A stretch of DNA of 64,000 bases from Onchocerca lupi (taxonomy: Eukaryota > Nematoda > Chromadorea > Rhabditida > Onchocercidae). The stretch's first letter is position 1. The number at the start of each line of letters is the position of its first letter. The notes beneath the pieces are model-generated. The model made no database searches and had not been told where the DNA came from. It saw only the letters and a list, made by a program, of their open reading frames with translations. Where the stretch lies: assembly GCA_028564675.1 (NCBI GenBank), contig JAOVVO010000083.1:1-64000 (forward strand). Reading direction: 5' to 3'. Of this stretch, positions 23,712 through 36,780 are shown in pieces. Position numbers and translations under genes: made by a program.

Positions 23712-26700
23712 TCAGATACTGACTGCACATCGAACGACAACCATCCATTTTCTATTGATTTGGTCACTATCAAGCACTACATTTGGTGATGATAGTAACA
23801 CATTCATCATACTGTTTTGTTCGGTTCTTTTGTGAATTGGCTGAAGTAAGACCTTGAAAGGAAACGATCTAAAATGAATTAATGAGTGAAAAATCAATAA
23901 TCAAAATAAAATATAAAATTCATTATAATAATATAGGAATTGCATTAATAATAGTAAATGAAGAATAAAATTAAATAACATAAATATGACAATATTCTTT
24001 GCTTGTATTACAACTCTTATCTTATTTCCACATTTGTAGCATAACTGTTACAACACGTTAATATTATAATCTTATATAAATACGATTATTTAGTTTGTGA
24101 AGTTTTTCACATTTTTAGTACAATGTTATAATATCTAAATATTTGAAATCGCTAATATCACAATCTTTTATAAATATGCTATATGTGATTAATAATTTTG
24201 TTAACTTTTTCTAATTAAATATTTTGCTCGAATTTCATTAATAAATGCTTTTATTTTCATCCTTATTACGAATATTTTTTATTTTAACATATTTAAACGT
24301 TTTAAAAAAGTTAACATTCATATTTTAACATTTTAACATAACGCAATAACAGATTATCATTTCAAATATTAACTTAATTAAAATGACCACAAAATACCTC
24401 AAAATTGAGCGGAAATTTAAAAATTTTGCGAGCTCCTCGCTTAAATTCCATTCGTAGTTGTGGATCACACATCGCATAAATAGATAATCGTAATGAGCCA
24501 GCCAAGGTGGTCAATAATGAGACCTAAAGTTACATTTTAAATTTTAATATAAAGTTTTTATGAATCATCAAGAACCTTAGAATTTGGTATAATAAATTCT
24601 ACCATACTGGTTAATTGTGTTTAATTGTGAAATTCATATCTGACAATTCCAAGAAATGGTTATGGGTTTTATTTCATTCAGATATGCTAGTAATAAAGTT
24701 AAAAAGAAAGTTCTTTTTCTGATTAAAGATCAGAACTAAACTACTACTATCAATTTTATTAACGATTCTATCTAGTAACTGTATTGTGAGATATATTTTT
24801 TCAATGTTCAGTCATTGTGCCATAAAGGTTTATAACATTCATAATGAATTAATACAAGTGCTAATCATTATATGATAAAACTGATGTATTGATTAGTACA
24901 AATTATTATTCTTTTTTTGCAAGGACTATTAAGACTTATGTTTCCTTTCCTACAAATATCAAGAATGAAATTTGATAATATCATATTTGAATCGTTTGAT
25001 ATAAAATGTATTATACGATTAATCATAATGTTCTTGTTATTTCTATCATTGCTGTCATTATCATTATTGTTTTTATTATTTTTACTATGGAAGAAAGAAA
25101 ACAAACAAGGTCAGTGCAAAATATATACAATCCTTTATATTCCGTTGCTAAATTTTCGAAATCAATATACTCCCATATTGTAATGATAACATTTAGTATA
25201 TTGGAAAGAAGATAGGTAGAAACAACAAATACAAGCGTTCTTGTAGCTGTTCGTACACGACCCTTCAAATTTATAATTAAATAATTTCGTTTAAAAAAAT
25301 CAAAAATAAATAAAAATTAGATTAAAGAATCAAAAAAAAAGCAAAAAAGTCAATTCCTTCAATTTTTCTTTCAACAAGTAATAATTATATATTATCACTA
25401 TTCTTTATTTAATAGTACAGAAATTGATTTCTTTTGATATCTTTCCAAAATTGATGATGTTATTTATTATTATAATAAATATTATTCACATTATTTATTG
25501 GGAAAAAAGAAAGGATAGACAATTTTTATTTACTTATTAATATATTTGTTTTCTGAAATTCCAAAATATACAAATTAATGATAAATAAATGCATTTCAAG
25601 ATTTAAATTTTCACAAATAAAAATGTAACCTTTATTTGGTTTTTGCCAAGTTCACCGGTTGGAGTGGCATGTTGATTTCGTTGTAATGCAATGACAATTT
25701 GACTATTAAAAAAAGCGAGCAAAAAAAATGGGAAAAAAATTGTGATAATATTACGGAACCACAAACGCCACAGCACATTATACGTTGGATTAAGCGCGAT
25801 AGTAGAAAGATATAACGAATATTCCGTCATTTTTCCCGCACATTCAGCATTTTGTTTAATCTTGAAAACTTTTTTTTTCTTTTATTGAAATTTAAACAAT
25901 TTTTGTCAATTCACGTTAAGTTGAAATGTCAGGTTAATAAATAAATTATCATTTAGAAACTTTTAATCACTTATAAGAAAATCTTTTTGATGTCTTTATT
26001 ATAGTTTCATCATAGGATGATTGTCACTGGTCAATGTTTTGTCAGCATCTTGAGAGTATTATTGTATCACTTCTTATCATTTTTTTTTTCTTTGTTTAAC
26101 ATGTATTTTCCTTTGCATATACATGTAATTATTTATAACTTTTTGCAGTTTCCCGACAATATTATTTCAAAAATATTAACAATCTATAAATATCTCTTTA
26201 ATTATAATACTGTTTTTTCACCCAAAATTCTTTAGAAATTATCTTGAAGAAATTTTTTTTTCTCAGAAATAGATATGGCATGAATGATCCACAGCGATGA
26301 TAATGATTGTTTCAACAGCAAACAAAAAATGAGTGCCGAGGATGTTCATTTAATATTATATTTCTAGTAGAAATTATTTTTTAATAAAAATTTTCAAAAA
26401 ATTTTTTTAACGAACCTTAAATTCAAGTGCAAGCGATGATTTGGTCATTACACCGACTATTATATCAAAAGCAGCGATATAATCACGATAACGTTTTAAG
26501 CAATCCATCATCTTTGGTACAACCGTTATACAATATCGTTCAAATGTTGCCGCAAGGATAAGAAATGATGATGACGTCATCGCTATATGTGATATCGTTA
26601 TCATTGGTACCGTATATGTGTACCTCAATTTATTACAAAGACTAATTACTATAAGTTAGATTATGTTAAGATCATATTGCATTGTAATTTGAATATTTTG

Positions 26701-28050
26701 AACTATTAAAAAAGAAAAAAACTTTAATGGATTACTTGAATTCATCTTTTGAGCACAACTGTTGTAAATACGTTATAATTATGTTTACAATAAATTAATA
26801 AAAGAAACTATGAATCTATGAAATAACTACTAAATGGTAAATATGAGCAATATTTTAATTAAGATTAATTAAGAAATGGTATATGGATGACACCAAGCTT
26901 GAAGCAACAGTGGTGACATAAAGTAATCGGCTAGTTGTGATATGGACATTAATGGAATATAAGCACCGGCGATCAATATGTCAAAAAATGCTAATAAAAT
27001 GAAATATAACACATAAGATTGACGATGAGCTTTTCTGAAAGTAATCATTTAATCATTAACTAATCAATTAAGTTTAATTTATGATATGATATTAATAATT
27101 ATTAGTAGCACTGCTAAAATATTCAAAAAAAAAAAAAAAAAAAGAACCACCTCACTTATCTGTTTATGAGATTAAAAAAGAATACAGTAAATGGATAAGT
27201 AATAAATGGGTATTATTGCAGAAAATAAAAGAATCTGTTAATTTTTTTTCTTTTTTTTTTAAATCTTTAGTTTAAAGAAACAGATTCATACCACATAAAA
27301 ATCAATTATCACTGTAAGCTATCATATTAAAACAATTTTTCATGGTACCATAAAGATTTATAATTTCAAGCTATCCACTGTAAGAATTTTATAGGTAGCA
27401 TAAATCAAATAATGATTGAACAGTATTAATGGGTGGATGGAAATTATTCCCGAGAGATTCAAGTAAGTCCAGAACTTAAATAAAATAGTTGAAACAATCA
27501 GAATGAACTAAGTGATAATTCAGTTAGCGTAATAACGTAACCAAAAGTTGAAAAATAAGTCGTTTATTGGCATAAACTTGATGGATCCCTTCTCATAACT
27601 TCATATGAAATTGTATCCAGTATATAGTTTCTGTTATGATTTGTTTAATTCATTAATATGATAATCATAAATCAGATGATTCTAAACAAAATTAACTGAA
27701 TATTCTTAAATAAATTTAAGCAAATAATTTTAAGCCAGGATTATACGGATTTTATTTGTTTATAAATAATTTTAAGTGCTCAAACTATTATTAATAAGCT
27801 TAATAAATGAATGTTAATTTTAATGAAGGAATTTAAAAGAGAAAAGAAAAAAATGATAAAAGACTTACTTAACAATTAATACAGCAAATAAAAATGAATT
27901 CTGTATAATGGATAAAGTTGCCACAGAAGTACCGATGACAGATACAAGCCAAAATCTTTCCTCGAGATAATATACTTCATAATAGTTGCAGTTCAATAGT
28001 TCTTCTTCATTCAGACCAGTATTGTTATTCTTCAACAGGTTGCCATCCAT
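23712..28050 (-). CDS. Rhodopsin-family GPCR, FMRFamide-receptor-like
   Basis: Complete 394-aa model in seven exons: 27869-28050, 26894-27034, 26416-26623, 25630-25860, 25107-25262, 24398-24523, 23712-23852, summing to 1185 bases with matching phases. ATG at 28048-28050 opens a glycosylatable N-terminus (NNNT). Seven hydrophobic segments follow. TM3 ends with ERY at 136-138; TM2 contains FFDILIAGAYIPL. TM7 is VSLLTTLAGSLRLSIY, so LRLSIY stands where class A receptors have NPxxY. Extracellular loop 2 has Cys184, but no Cys is seen at the usual top-of-TM3 site. The C-terminal tail is about 65 residues. By family resemblance it is a nematode FMRFamide-type (FRPR) neuropeptide receptor acting through G proteins at the plasma membrane. 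The ligand cannot be read from sequence, and related peptide-receptor groups remain possible. Confidence 0.88.
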
Positions 28051-28300
28051 TATTCTCTTTCATCCATCCTGTATTAAATATTATTAATTTTCTATCATCA
28101 AAATATAGCATTTTTCTTCTTTTTGAAAAATTTGCAAAATTTTAACAAAGCTTTGTATTGATCGAATAGCGTTTAAAAAAATGCGAGTCATGCCATCCAT
28201 AAAAAAAAAATCCAAGTCTTGTCGGAAAAACCGGAATTTATTCTCATCTAAAATTAATTATTGCATAATCAAACGGTTAAAAATTTGTAAAATTTTCTAG

Positions 28301-28807
28301 TGAATCATCATCTGCAAAATTATTTCTCCTTGTGTGCTATTACCCACGCTAATTTACATTTATCTAAACGCTTCCGTTAATCTTGTGCTTACAAATTCTT
28401 TCCCATCTTTGTATTCAATTAAACTGTATCACAAAATTTTTTTCTTTTGTAAAAACTGTTTCTCACAATTATCTTATTATCAATCGTATTATATCCCAAC
28501 ACGCCCAATTTTTAACATTTTAAATTTAAATACCCCTATAAAATTCCAAGAACACTCTTCCTTTTCATTCATTCAGCTGGATTCACTGCAATTGGACAAC
28601 CTTAGGCCATGTTACTCCTCTCCAAGTTCCCAGTCTACATTCTTCTCTGAAATTCCAATCGACATCACCCAACTTCCTTCACTACACGCCTGATTTTCTA
28701 CTTTGCTGTCAATTATATATTATTTGATTATTGCTACTGGGAATGAAGGAATTAATACAAATCTGTCCCATCCATAGCTTAATCCAAATTTCAAGCCTTC
28801 CACAACA
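28301..28807 (+). mobile_element. LTR-like dispersed repeat, copy 2 (possible solo LTR)
   Basis: Second copy of the 4025-4551 repeat, about 507 bases, same orientation, with many substitutions and small indels spread over its whole length. Starts TGAATCATCATCTG, ends CCTTCCACAACA. The AATAAA of copy 1 is degenerate here. CTAG is found just before the start and again three bases after the end, which could be a target duplication only if the end is placed at 28810. The 119-codon plus-strand frame inside it is not conserved in copy 1 and is ignored. Confidence 0.65.
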
Positions 28808-29567
28808 GACCTAGGCTGTCTGGAGTTTATAAAGTAGACAAGAAATACGAAAGTACTTCAGGCTTAGGCTATCCGATTGAAATGTAAGGTAGGAAAAAAT
28901 TCTAAGCTAATGATAACTGTTATTCTGTCCGCTAATAAGCGTAAATCTCGAAATGATAATTATTTGAGATGATGTAAAACTGCAACTTTTTTACCTTAAA
29001 TATTATTCAAAACTTTTGGATTCCAATCTAAATTATACTTGATAATATAGATTCCAAAACAATCAAAGATTTGGATTAATAATTATCATAGTTCTTAGTT
29101 GCCAAATAACCGAGGACATGAAATAAATAACTATGACGAATCATTAAAATTTTATTTCCGGCAGTAAAAAGTAAAAATTAAAAGTAAAAATAATAATTAC
29201 AACAAAAACATATCCTTTCTATTCCTTTCCATTATGCCTCATTTTTCATTAAATTCTTAATAACTAAGCTTTCAGTTGATTAGATGAAAATTTTGATAAT
29301 AATGAATTAATAATCTATTTTGGATATCTAGAAAAAAGAAATATGAATGAAATTAGCAATGCATACACATAAAAAAAATTTTTTTTTTTTTTTTTTTTTT
29401 GCAAAACTCTTTAAAAATAAGGCGAGATAGAATAATTTAAGGAATATAAGAGATTACTTTTTTTAATGAGCTTTATTCAAGCTAGAATATTGTATAGCAC
29501 TAGCAAATAATTATGGCATTAAGCTCGAATTTTCATTCATTCGGTCTAATCATGCGTAATGTCTAAC

Positions 29568-29738
29568 TTTCCGTCAGGTTAAGTTGGAAGAATAAAATTT
29601 AGCCTGATGATATTGACAAACTAACTATCTTTCGTTTTAAGTTAGAAGAAAAAAATTTAGTGAAAAAATATGTCAGACTAATTTTTCATCATATTTAACT
29701 GGAACAGCAGAATTTAGTCTGAAATGTCGACTAATTTT
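29568..29738. repeat. Degenerate tandem repeat, about three units of 55-60 bp
   Basis: Three successive blocks share TAAGTTGGAAGAA/TAAGTTAGAAGAA/TTTAACTGGAACAG followed by AATTTAG and a TGTCAGACTAA-like end. The similarity is partial, so the limits are approximate. Confidence 0.45.
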
Positions 29739-32649
29739 TTGACAGATTTTGATGCTGTAAAAGTTTATTTATTCAATTGTAAATCGGATAAAATTGAGAA
29801 AGTTAAGGGTCCCTTTTCTTTTTTCCCTCTTTTTTCGTACGATTAATAAACACTTCGACAAAAATGGAACGTAAATTTAAACGAAAAAGAAGCGAAAAAA
29901 AACATAATTTCGTAAGATTACGGTGAAAAAGAACTGCTATTAACATAGCCTAAATAAGTTATTTTGGATGAGAAAAATCGATGAAAATTGAAAAGGAAAC
30001 AGTTTAAGAGAGAATGAACAAAATATTACCGAAAAAATTCTGAAAAATTTAAAAAAAAAAGAAGAAGAAGGAAGAAAAGAAAGTAAGGCTTTTTCGCCAA
30101 ATCAATTTTTGAAGGAAATGAAGTTTCTCTAAATCAAAAATCAGACTGTATCGTTTTAGATTTAAGCAAAGAAAGTTAGAAACGAAAAGAAGAAAAAATG
30201 AACATGGAGCAACAGTAAAAAATCTCTTTACATATTACAATTAACGAAATTTCTTCTTTTTTTCGAGTAAAAAAGTTTCTAAATAAAAATTAAAATTAGA
30301 AATTACGATTTTCAATATTTCTGATTTTCGTTAATTTTTTCTAGCCATATAGATTAACATTACTGTTGGGAATTTTTTCTATTTAAAAAAAAAAAAAACA
30401 AATTATACAGCAATCAGTTTCTAATAACTCGGAGATAACTTTTAAAAAGAAAAAAAGTTCCACTTTTCTCTTGAAATTTCACAACAAACTAAAAAAATAT
30501 AGCAAAAAATGAAAAATTTGATTGAAAATATTGTGAAAGAACTTAAGTAAAAGAGAAAAAGTCCGATTGTTAGATCAAACCAATTTTCTAAACAAAAATT
30601 TGACTAATATATCTAGCAATTTATTTATTCATATATTTATTTGTTTTCTTAATATTTTCGTTCATTTATCAGTAATTTTTTACTATGAATACAAACTTAT
30701 TCAAAACTTTTTTTAGAGACAGAAAAATCGATTTGTAAATATCAAATAATTATATAATAAGTTAATTTTTAAAACTCAATAATTAGAAAAAAGTTAGCTA
30801 CATTAAAAATCCTTATCAGCTTTCATATCATTTAACATTATATTTTACTTTATCTTTATTAGCTTTTCATACTAATCCAGAGAAAAAATTTCTTAATTTT
30901 GAAACATTTAATGAAATGAATATAAACGAAAATCAAAAGATGTCAATAAATTTTCATATCATCTCAAAATCCTAACATTGTATTAATAAAAGAATTAAAA
31001 ATGAACGAAGAAAATACATTAATATTCTTAGAGTGGGATTATTTTATTAAATACAAAAAAATATGATACATTTTTATGATTTCAATTTCTAAAAATTTTT
31101 ATGATGATAAAAGTTTTTATGATGAAATTTGAAAAATTTACAATGATTTTAATTTTCTGTAAATTAAACAAATATATGAAAACAAGAAAGGAATATAAAT
31201 ATATTAAATTAAAATACAGCACAAAATCTTTGCCATATTTGCTTTTATGTTTAAAATTATATTTCGAACGATAGCTTAACTTGTAGTGAAATATGATTGA
31301 ATTTGTTCAAACTTCAAAACTATTTCCAAAGAAGGACAAATAACTGGAAATTACTGCTTTAAGCAATTTTGAATTTAGAGGAAACCACATTAATAGAAAA
31401 ACTAAATTGCTTTGTAATGCACAGTCCAAACGAAAAGAAATTTAAATTCCAAGGCATCTACCACACCATTTAAAATTTCAATACAACAGAAAACTGCTTC
31501 TTATCAAAAAATTAAACAAAAACAAAATTGTTTTCATAGATTAATAAAAATAAAATTGGTTTATACCAAATTGGAATAATCCAGAAATAAATGCCAATTA
31601 ATTTGATAGATTATTAGTTCAAGATGTTTGTAAAACTGAAAGAAAAAATGAAACTGAGAAATGAGTGGAAATGTAATTAAAAGAAATTTCCTTGCGGTAA
31701 GGAAATTTTTTATAGAAAAAAATTGAAAAAAGAAATGGGATATATTTGAAAAGTGACAAAAGGAAAAATAAGAAACTGAACTGATCAAACAAAAATTCAA
31801 TTTCTGACAGGAAAATTTTAATTTCTGACAAAACTCATCCCTTTGCATCTTGGTTTTTTATTTATCTTTCTTAAAGTATAATTTCTTCTTCTTTTCAACA
31901 GATGGAAGTGCTTTTTCAAAAACTGAAGAAACTAATATACCTTTTCTATTGTCAAATTTGATTCACTTCAATTCTGAAACTTCAAGAACACTTTCATATG
32001 TGCTTCAAAAATGACGATAATCAGATTTTTTAAGAGATACAATCATTTGACTCAGTTTAATAATTAAAAGTTAAAAAAAAAAAAAACAGGAAAAGAAAGA
32101 CATAAAGAAAAAGTGAGCAGTTGTCTCATAGCCAAACATACATTCTTAACATGTCTCTTAACTTATCCATCCCTAAACCATCAGTTTTTATGGCCAACAT
32201 GAATAAAACAGAATACTCAATAGAACTCAACCAAATCTAAAATTTTCATTCATTAAATTTTATCCATTTGATATACTATCAAAAATCTCTCATTTCTAAC
32301 ATTCTGCAGTATTCATGGTTAGTTTATTTAAGTTTAATTTATGAGAATACTTCTTCTTTATTATAGATTAATTCAGTGGTATATTTCAGTATAATTTCTT
32401 GTTAAAATTACAAATATTACATTTATTTTTTCCTAATATTTCATCGAGAATTTCATAACTTCTAAATTTCTATCTTACAATCAATTGGATGGGTAGTTTT
32501 TTGACATTCAAATATAGGTCAGTGACATATGTTAACATAGCACATTGAATATTTGTTCATTATTTCTTGTTTTAACTTTTTTTTTATCACTTGACTTGAC
32601 CAAAAATTTTCAATTAGTTTGAAAATGCTTTTCAATTTTATTTCATCGT

Positions 32650-33030
32650 AAGCATTTACAAAAAGGAAGAGAAAATTTCCAAAACAAATTTTTCTTTTAC
32701 CTGAAATCTACTCCCAGATACGCTTTTAAATCGGTACACATCCATTTTATCATCATCATTTTCTTGCATACCATTGATTCTGATTGTTTGCAAATCCTAT
32801 TTCATTTTGATCGTTTACACATTTCACTTTTGATCGATATTTGTCGTCTGGTCAATTTCTATTCGATTTCATCATCGCCATTCGTCGTTATCATCATTGC
32901 CTTCTCGCATAGTAATGATTTTGAAATATCGCTGTTAGATTCCAATTTCAATTATCTTAACAATGTCTATTCAGTTTTAGAAGATGAATTTAAAAATGGT
33001 TATCAGATGTACTATAATTTCAAGAAGTAA
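32650..33030 (+). other. Ambiguous exon-like interval (both strands)
   Basis: On the plus strand a frame is open from about 32650 to TAA at 33028-33030, with balanced codons (SDCLQILFHFDRLHI, NVYSVLEDEFKNGYQ). On the minus strand an ATG at about 32774 opens MVCKKMMMIKWMCTD and runs to a good donor, AG/GTAAAAG, near 32701. Both cannot easily be real. Neither could be joined to neighbouring exons, and no family is recognised. Confidence 0.25.
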
Positions 33031-34475
33031 TCAAATCACTTTTTTTTCGTTTCTTCTATTTTCACTTTTTTGCATAGAATCTGCTTCAATCTTTTCTCTA
33101 TGTCGACATATCTGCTATAATTTGTAATTAATTATTATTTCTTATTTCTATTTCTTTTACATAATTGCTTGAATTTGATCGAATTCCTTATTATATGAAA
33201 TCATATTTTAATCCATGAATCATTCTTCTACATACGATGATTAATTTGAAAATATGAAATTGATGTGATATCATGATAATTTTATGATTTGTCTCATTTT
33301 TTGACACCCTTTTTTGCACTTTTTTTAATAAGGTCAATTTCTCTTACTTTCTATTAAAAATCAAATCTTTCTCCCTATTTAATTATTATTGCAATGATTT
33401 TTTTTGTCACATATTAAGTAAAGTTTTTTAATTTTCATATTTTTCTAGTGGCAGTTACATTATCATCATCAATGTTTATTAACACTTTTTTATTGATCAA
33501 TGAATTGCTCTTTTCATTTCTAATATGAAATTTTCTTTAAAAAAATAGAAACTAAAATATTTGGTGATATGAGATTTTTTTACAATCATTTTTACGAGTA
33601 AAATAGAGGCAGGTAAAAAACAGTTATGACTTAGCAAGTATGAATGACAAAGGAATAGTGTTAATATATATAAATAACAATGTAAATATTCCCTATTACA
33701 AATGATAAATCTCCGGAAGTTCTCCACCGATTGTTTTCAAATTTTGCACAAACTTGTATTCGAATAAGCTTTCTTTTCATATGGAAATCTTTGCTTTTAT
33801 CCACGTGTCATATGCGTGACAACTAAAAGTAAATGAGGAAGCTGAATTTTTTGACTCCGCTTTGCACCGTGCCTTCATGAGCGAACAGAATTTATTCACC
33901 ACGCCTCTTTCTGCATTGACTGCGGCAACTTCCTCCAACGTTTCAAGTTCTTCATCAATTGATCTGAAATTCTCATACCGTTGCATTGCGTTCGAATAGG
34001 CGCTAGTTTTTAAATAAGTGAGGTGAGTAATTTTAGCTTTTCGTTTGTTTTTTGTTTTGTGAGGGATATAATTCGTTTATTTTTTGATTTGTGGGGGATG
34101 TAGTTGCGTCGCACAATGTCGAGGTCATGATAGTGTATAAAGAAATGTTTCCTTCAAGCAATTTGTGAATTATCTCTTCTAATATTAGGCTAATATTACT
34201 TTTACATTAGGTTGTGACTTGGATTGCTTCTTTGTCGTAGATTTCAATGTTCATTTTGACACAACATTTCAAGTGTTAACCTATTGATTTGAAATTTTGA
34301 CATAACGTTACATTCGAATAGACACGTTGTTTTTGATAGACACATCTAGTTTTTTGTTACCTATCACACCTGTAACAAATAAAAGTGAGTTATCGGGCTG
34401 AATTCATCAACCACGCTTACTTCCTGCAAGGTTTGGATGTGGCCTTCAGTTTGCAACGCTCAGTAGACTCGGTAA

Positions 34476-34575
34476 AGTATGTGCGTATTCCAATGCAACG
34501 TTCTGTCAAAATCTCAAAGCAATAGATAAAAACTTTCGGAGATTTAAGATTTCGAACAAACGAACATTTACGACT
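34476..34575 (+). repeat. Internal copy of Helitron end sequence
   Basis: Matches 37725-37885 in the same orientation: GCGTATTC, GCAACGTT, TGTCAAAA, TCAAAGCAATAG, then AACTTTCGGAG, TTTAAGATTT and GAACAAA. It lacks about 60 bases present between these blocks in the right-hand copy. It sits inside the decayed helicase coding region, suggesting a nested or truncated second element. Confidence 0.7.
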
Positions 34576-34579
34576 GTTA

Positions 34580-34791
34580 GTATCTTTTAATATCAAATAT
34601 AATTTTTTGCAGTAGCAATAGTTCAACAATTTAATTGAGCAGTTTTTTTTTTTTTTTTTCAAATTCGCACAATTCCAACGATTGACTCTAAGTTTTGTTG
34701 ATGGTGAATGCAAACGCCAATCGAATTGGGAATTGTTTATCATCATAATTAATGAGAAAGTGAAAATTGATCTCTTAAACTGAAATGGCAT
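34580..34791 (-). pseudogene. Helitron PIF1-helicase C-terminal remnant
   Basis: MPFQFKR followed by FSLIMMINNSQ corresponds to the PFQFKR and LAFAMTINKAQGQ motifs (helicase motif V region) of Helitron PIF1 helicases. The Gly-Gln that should follow is absent, and the frame soon runs into low-complexity Lys codons and the internal Helitron-end copy. Non-functional. Confidence 0.6.
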
Positions 34792-34941
34792 ATCGTTGGA
34801 ATCATAGGAATGCGAAGAATAAGGACATCTTAACCTGTGAAAGGTCCTGCCAAGATTATTGCTTCACAATATTGCTCATTAATTTTTTTACTGCAAGCTG
34901 CGTGTCGTTGCAAAGCTTTGATTGGTTGATATTGCGCAACA

Positions 34942-35232
34942 TTATAACTGGCACGTCGATTCTGGCAGATTGAGTGAATTCAAAAATTCTTTTGGATAAT
35001 TAACTGCTTCATCAGCTTTCACAACAGTATCGACGGATTCGTATGTGACTGCCTCGCTTTGAATGTCAGATTGAATAATATTGTTGAGTGAGCAGATGTT
35101 TTTGTTCTTAGTCGTAAGAGTAGCTCGTTCACTCAGCCAATCGTGATTCTTATAATTGGTTTGAATATCGAGAAATACCTTTTTAACTAACTGTTCTTTT
35201 GATGTTGCTAAATTGCAGAATTTATGAGGCAA
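34942..35232 (-). pseudogene. Helitron helicase middle/C-terminal remnant
   Basis: Open stretch of 96 codons resembling the segment after the nucleotide-binding core of Helitron PIF1 helicases: WLSERATLTTKN followed by a DEAVNYPKEFLNSL block. Neighbouring parts of the helicase lie in other frames. Confidence 0.65.
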
Positions 35233-35429
35233 TGAAATTCATCCTGAGGCCAGATCATCCGGCAGCTTTCCGTTCTCAATTTTTAGCAATTGATGTGGGA
35301 AGATCTTCGTTGATCGATCATTTTGCAGCTGGACACGCATATTTTAGTTAATTTTAATGTTTTTACGTTCATCACAAATTAAAATATTTCAGGCAAGCAT
35401 TTATTTCGTCCGTTGGTGCCGATGGAGGA

Positions 35430-35850
35430 ATTACGGATGTTTGTCTGAAATATCTTGCAAGCAATATTAATGCGTCCCCAAACGGTCTGATATTTCCATG
35501 CAAATCTTGCAATGATCGATCAAGAACCTCGATCGATTTTTTGTGCGTCATTGTTCATTCATCCCAAACAATAAGTTCGCATTTTGTAATGCTTTTCCCA
35601 TGCCGGATGTTTTGGGAATGTTGCATGTGGGAGCTTCAATCAATTGCATGATCAACGGGAATTTCATAGCGGAATGAGTAGTTCTTTCATCTACTAGCAA
35701 TGTTGCAGCTATTCCGGACGATGCAAGTTCTAGGGTTATGTCATTTTGGAATCGAATTGCTGCTAGAATCAATCTAACTAGGAACATTTTACATTTTCCT
35801 CCTGGCGCATCTAAAAAACGATTTCTCCAACTCCCTTATTGACAATTTGC
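35430..35850 (-). pseudogene. Helitron PIF1-helicase Walker A/B region, broken
   Basis: The frame reads FLDAPGGKCKMFL and then LILAAIRFQNDI, LELASSGIAATLL and NIPKTSGMGKALQ. Intact Helitron helicases read DAPGGTGKTFL, so the P-loop has lost its GxGKT spacing. The Walker B region should follow as a WDE motif but is replaced by a stop. The best open piece is 35548-35787. Confidence 0.75.
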
Positions 35851-36379
35851 ATCGTGAATACCTTTTTGCTCAAACGTTAGCTTAGGAATATCTGATCGCA
35901 CATGTAACAAAAGATCAGTCGTGTTGTGTTTTTTTTTTCGCGACGCAATTCTACATCCAACGAAGCAGCAGCAGATCGATTCGGTGATGGCATTCCCAAT
36001 TGATTGAGAACTTTTTTTTGTGTTCGCTATTTGGAAGCACAAGTCTTCAGTCACTATCAACGCTTCGTTTTAGATTTCTGCTGTGAAATCCATGCTCATA
36101 TTTAATTTTAGCTGCGTATTCAATGGAGAATATCTTCAGCCATATGCGATTTGCATTTCTCCCATAACTCTGTTGGAGATGAAGGAAGGCAAGCGGTCAA
36201 TATGATTGCAAACAGTGTACGAATTTGATTTGGATGTTACGTGTTACTTGCATCATAAATGCATGCATCCTAGTATCGGTCGTTCTCATTAAATTCAAAG
36301 CTTGACATGTACTGCGGGAAGTAGCATGTGTAACGCTGTTGACAAATCTTAATTGCTGGAAGACAGTTGGACTAGGCAC
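35836..36379 (-). pseudogene. Helitron linker region between Rep and helicase, broken
   Basis: Two fragments: 36197-36379 (TVFQQLRFVNSVTHATSRS, then CQALNLM), matching the FEQLRTVDG-type pre-helicase segment of these polyproteins, and 35836-36060. Stops intervene. Only remnants remain. Confidence 0.6.
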
Positions 36380-36780
36380 ATTTTCCTAGCAACATGCGAA
36401 GAAAAAGCATTTGTCTTGATTAGGATGCACGGTGTACAATCTGCCTATCGTAGTTTGTTTGAATATGCCAGGTTGTTCGTCAATTGATTTTCTCCTTTGC
36501 ATCTTTCAAATGATTTTTTACTCGCATTCCATGTGTAATACTTGGGCACTTCCGAATATAAAAGTGTTTTCGCAAATGCGTCATTTTGACATAAGCAGTT
36601 AACGTTTTAGCCGGTGCATTCAGGGCTTTGTTGCATATTTGCAGCTATAAAATAAACGCGTTGTCCATTTCCTTCATGTCTATTACTGTTTTGAACAAAC
36701 GCACTAAATTGTTTTTTTCGTAAAGAAGCTGTTGCAAATGGTGGACCTTTCTATGTCGGTATGAATTCCGCAGCATGCAT

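Larger units (their letters stand above)
28051..33700. other. Gene-poor interval upstream of GPCR
   Basis: Holds the GPCR promoter side, LTR-like repeat copy 2 (28301-28807), degenerate repeats at 29568-29738, and several exon-like but unconnected stretches: plus strand 31902-32014, and both strands at 32650-33030. No supported complete gene. Confidence 0.5.

Noticed and set aside
26280..26370. Short minus-strand ATG frame with a hydrophobic stretch inside a GPCR intron
   Set aside because: Neighbouring GPCR exons already join in phase with a complete fold; the 28-codon frame has no acceptor.
28334..28693. 119-codon plus-strand frame
   Set aside because: It lies in the LTR-like repeat and is not open in the other copy.
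31902..32014. Plus-strand frame after a good acceptor (TTTTCAACAG)
   Set aside because: Only 36 codons, no partner exon, and such lengths are expected by chance in three frames.
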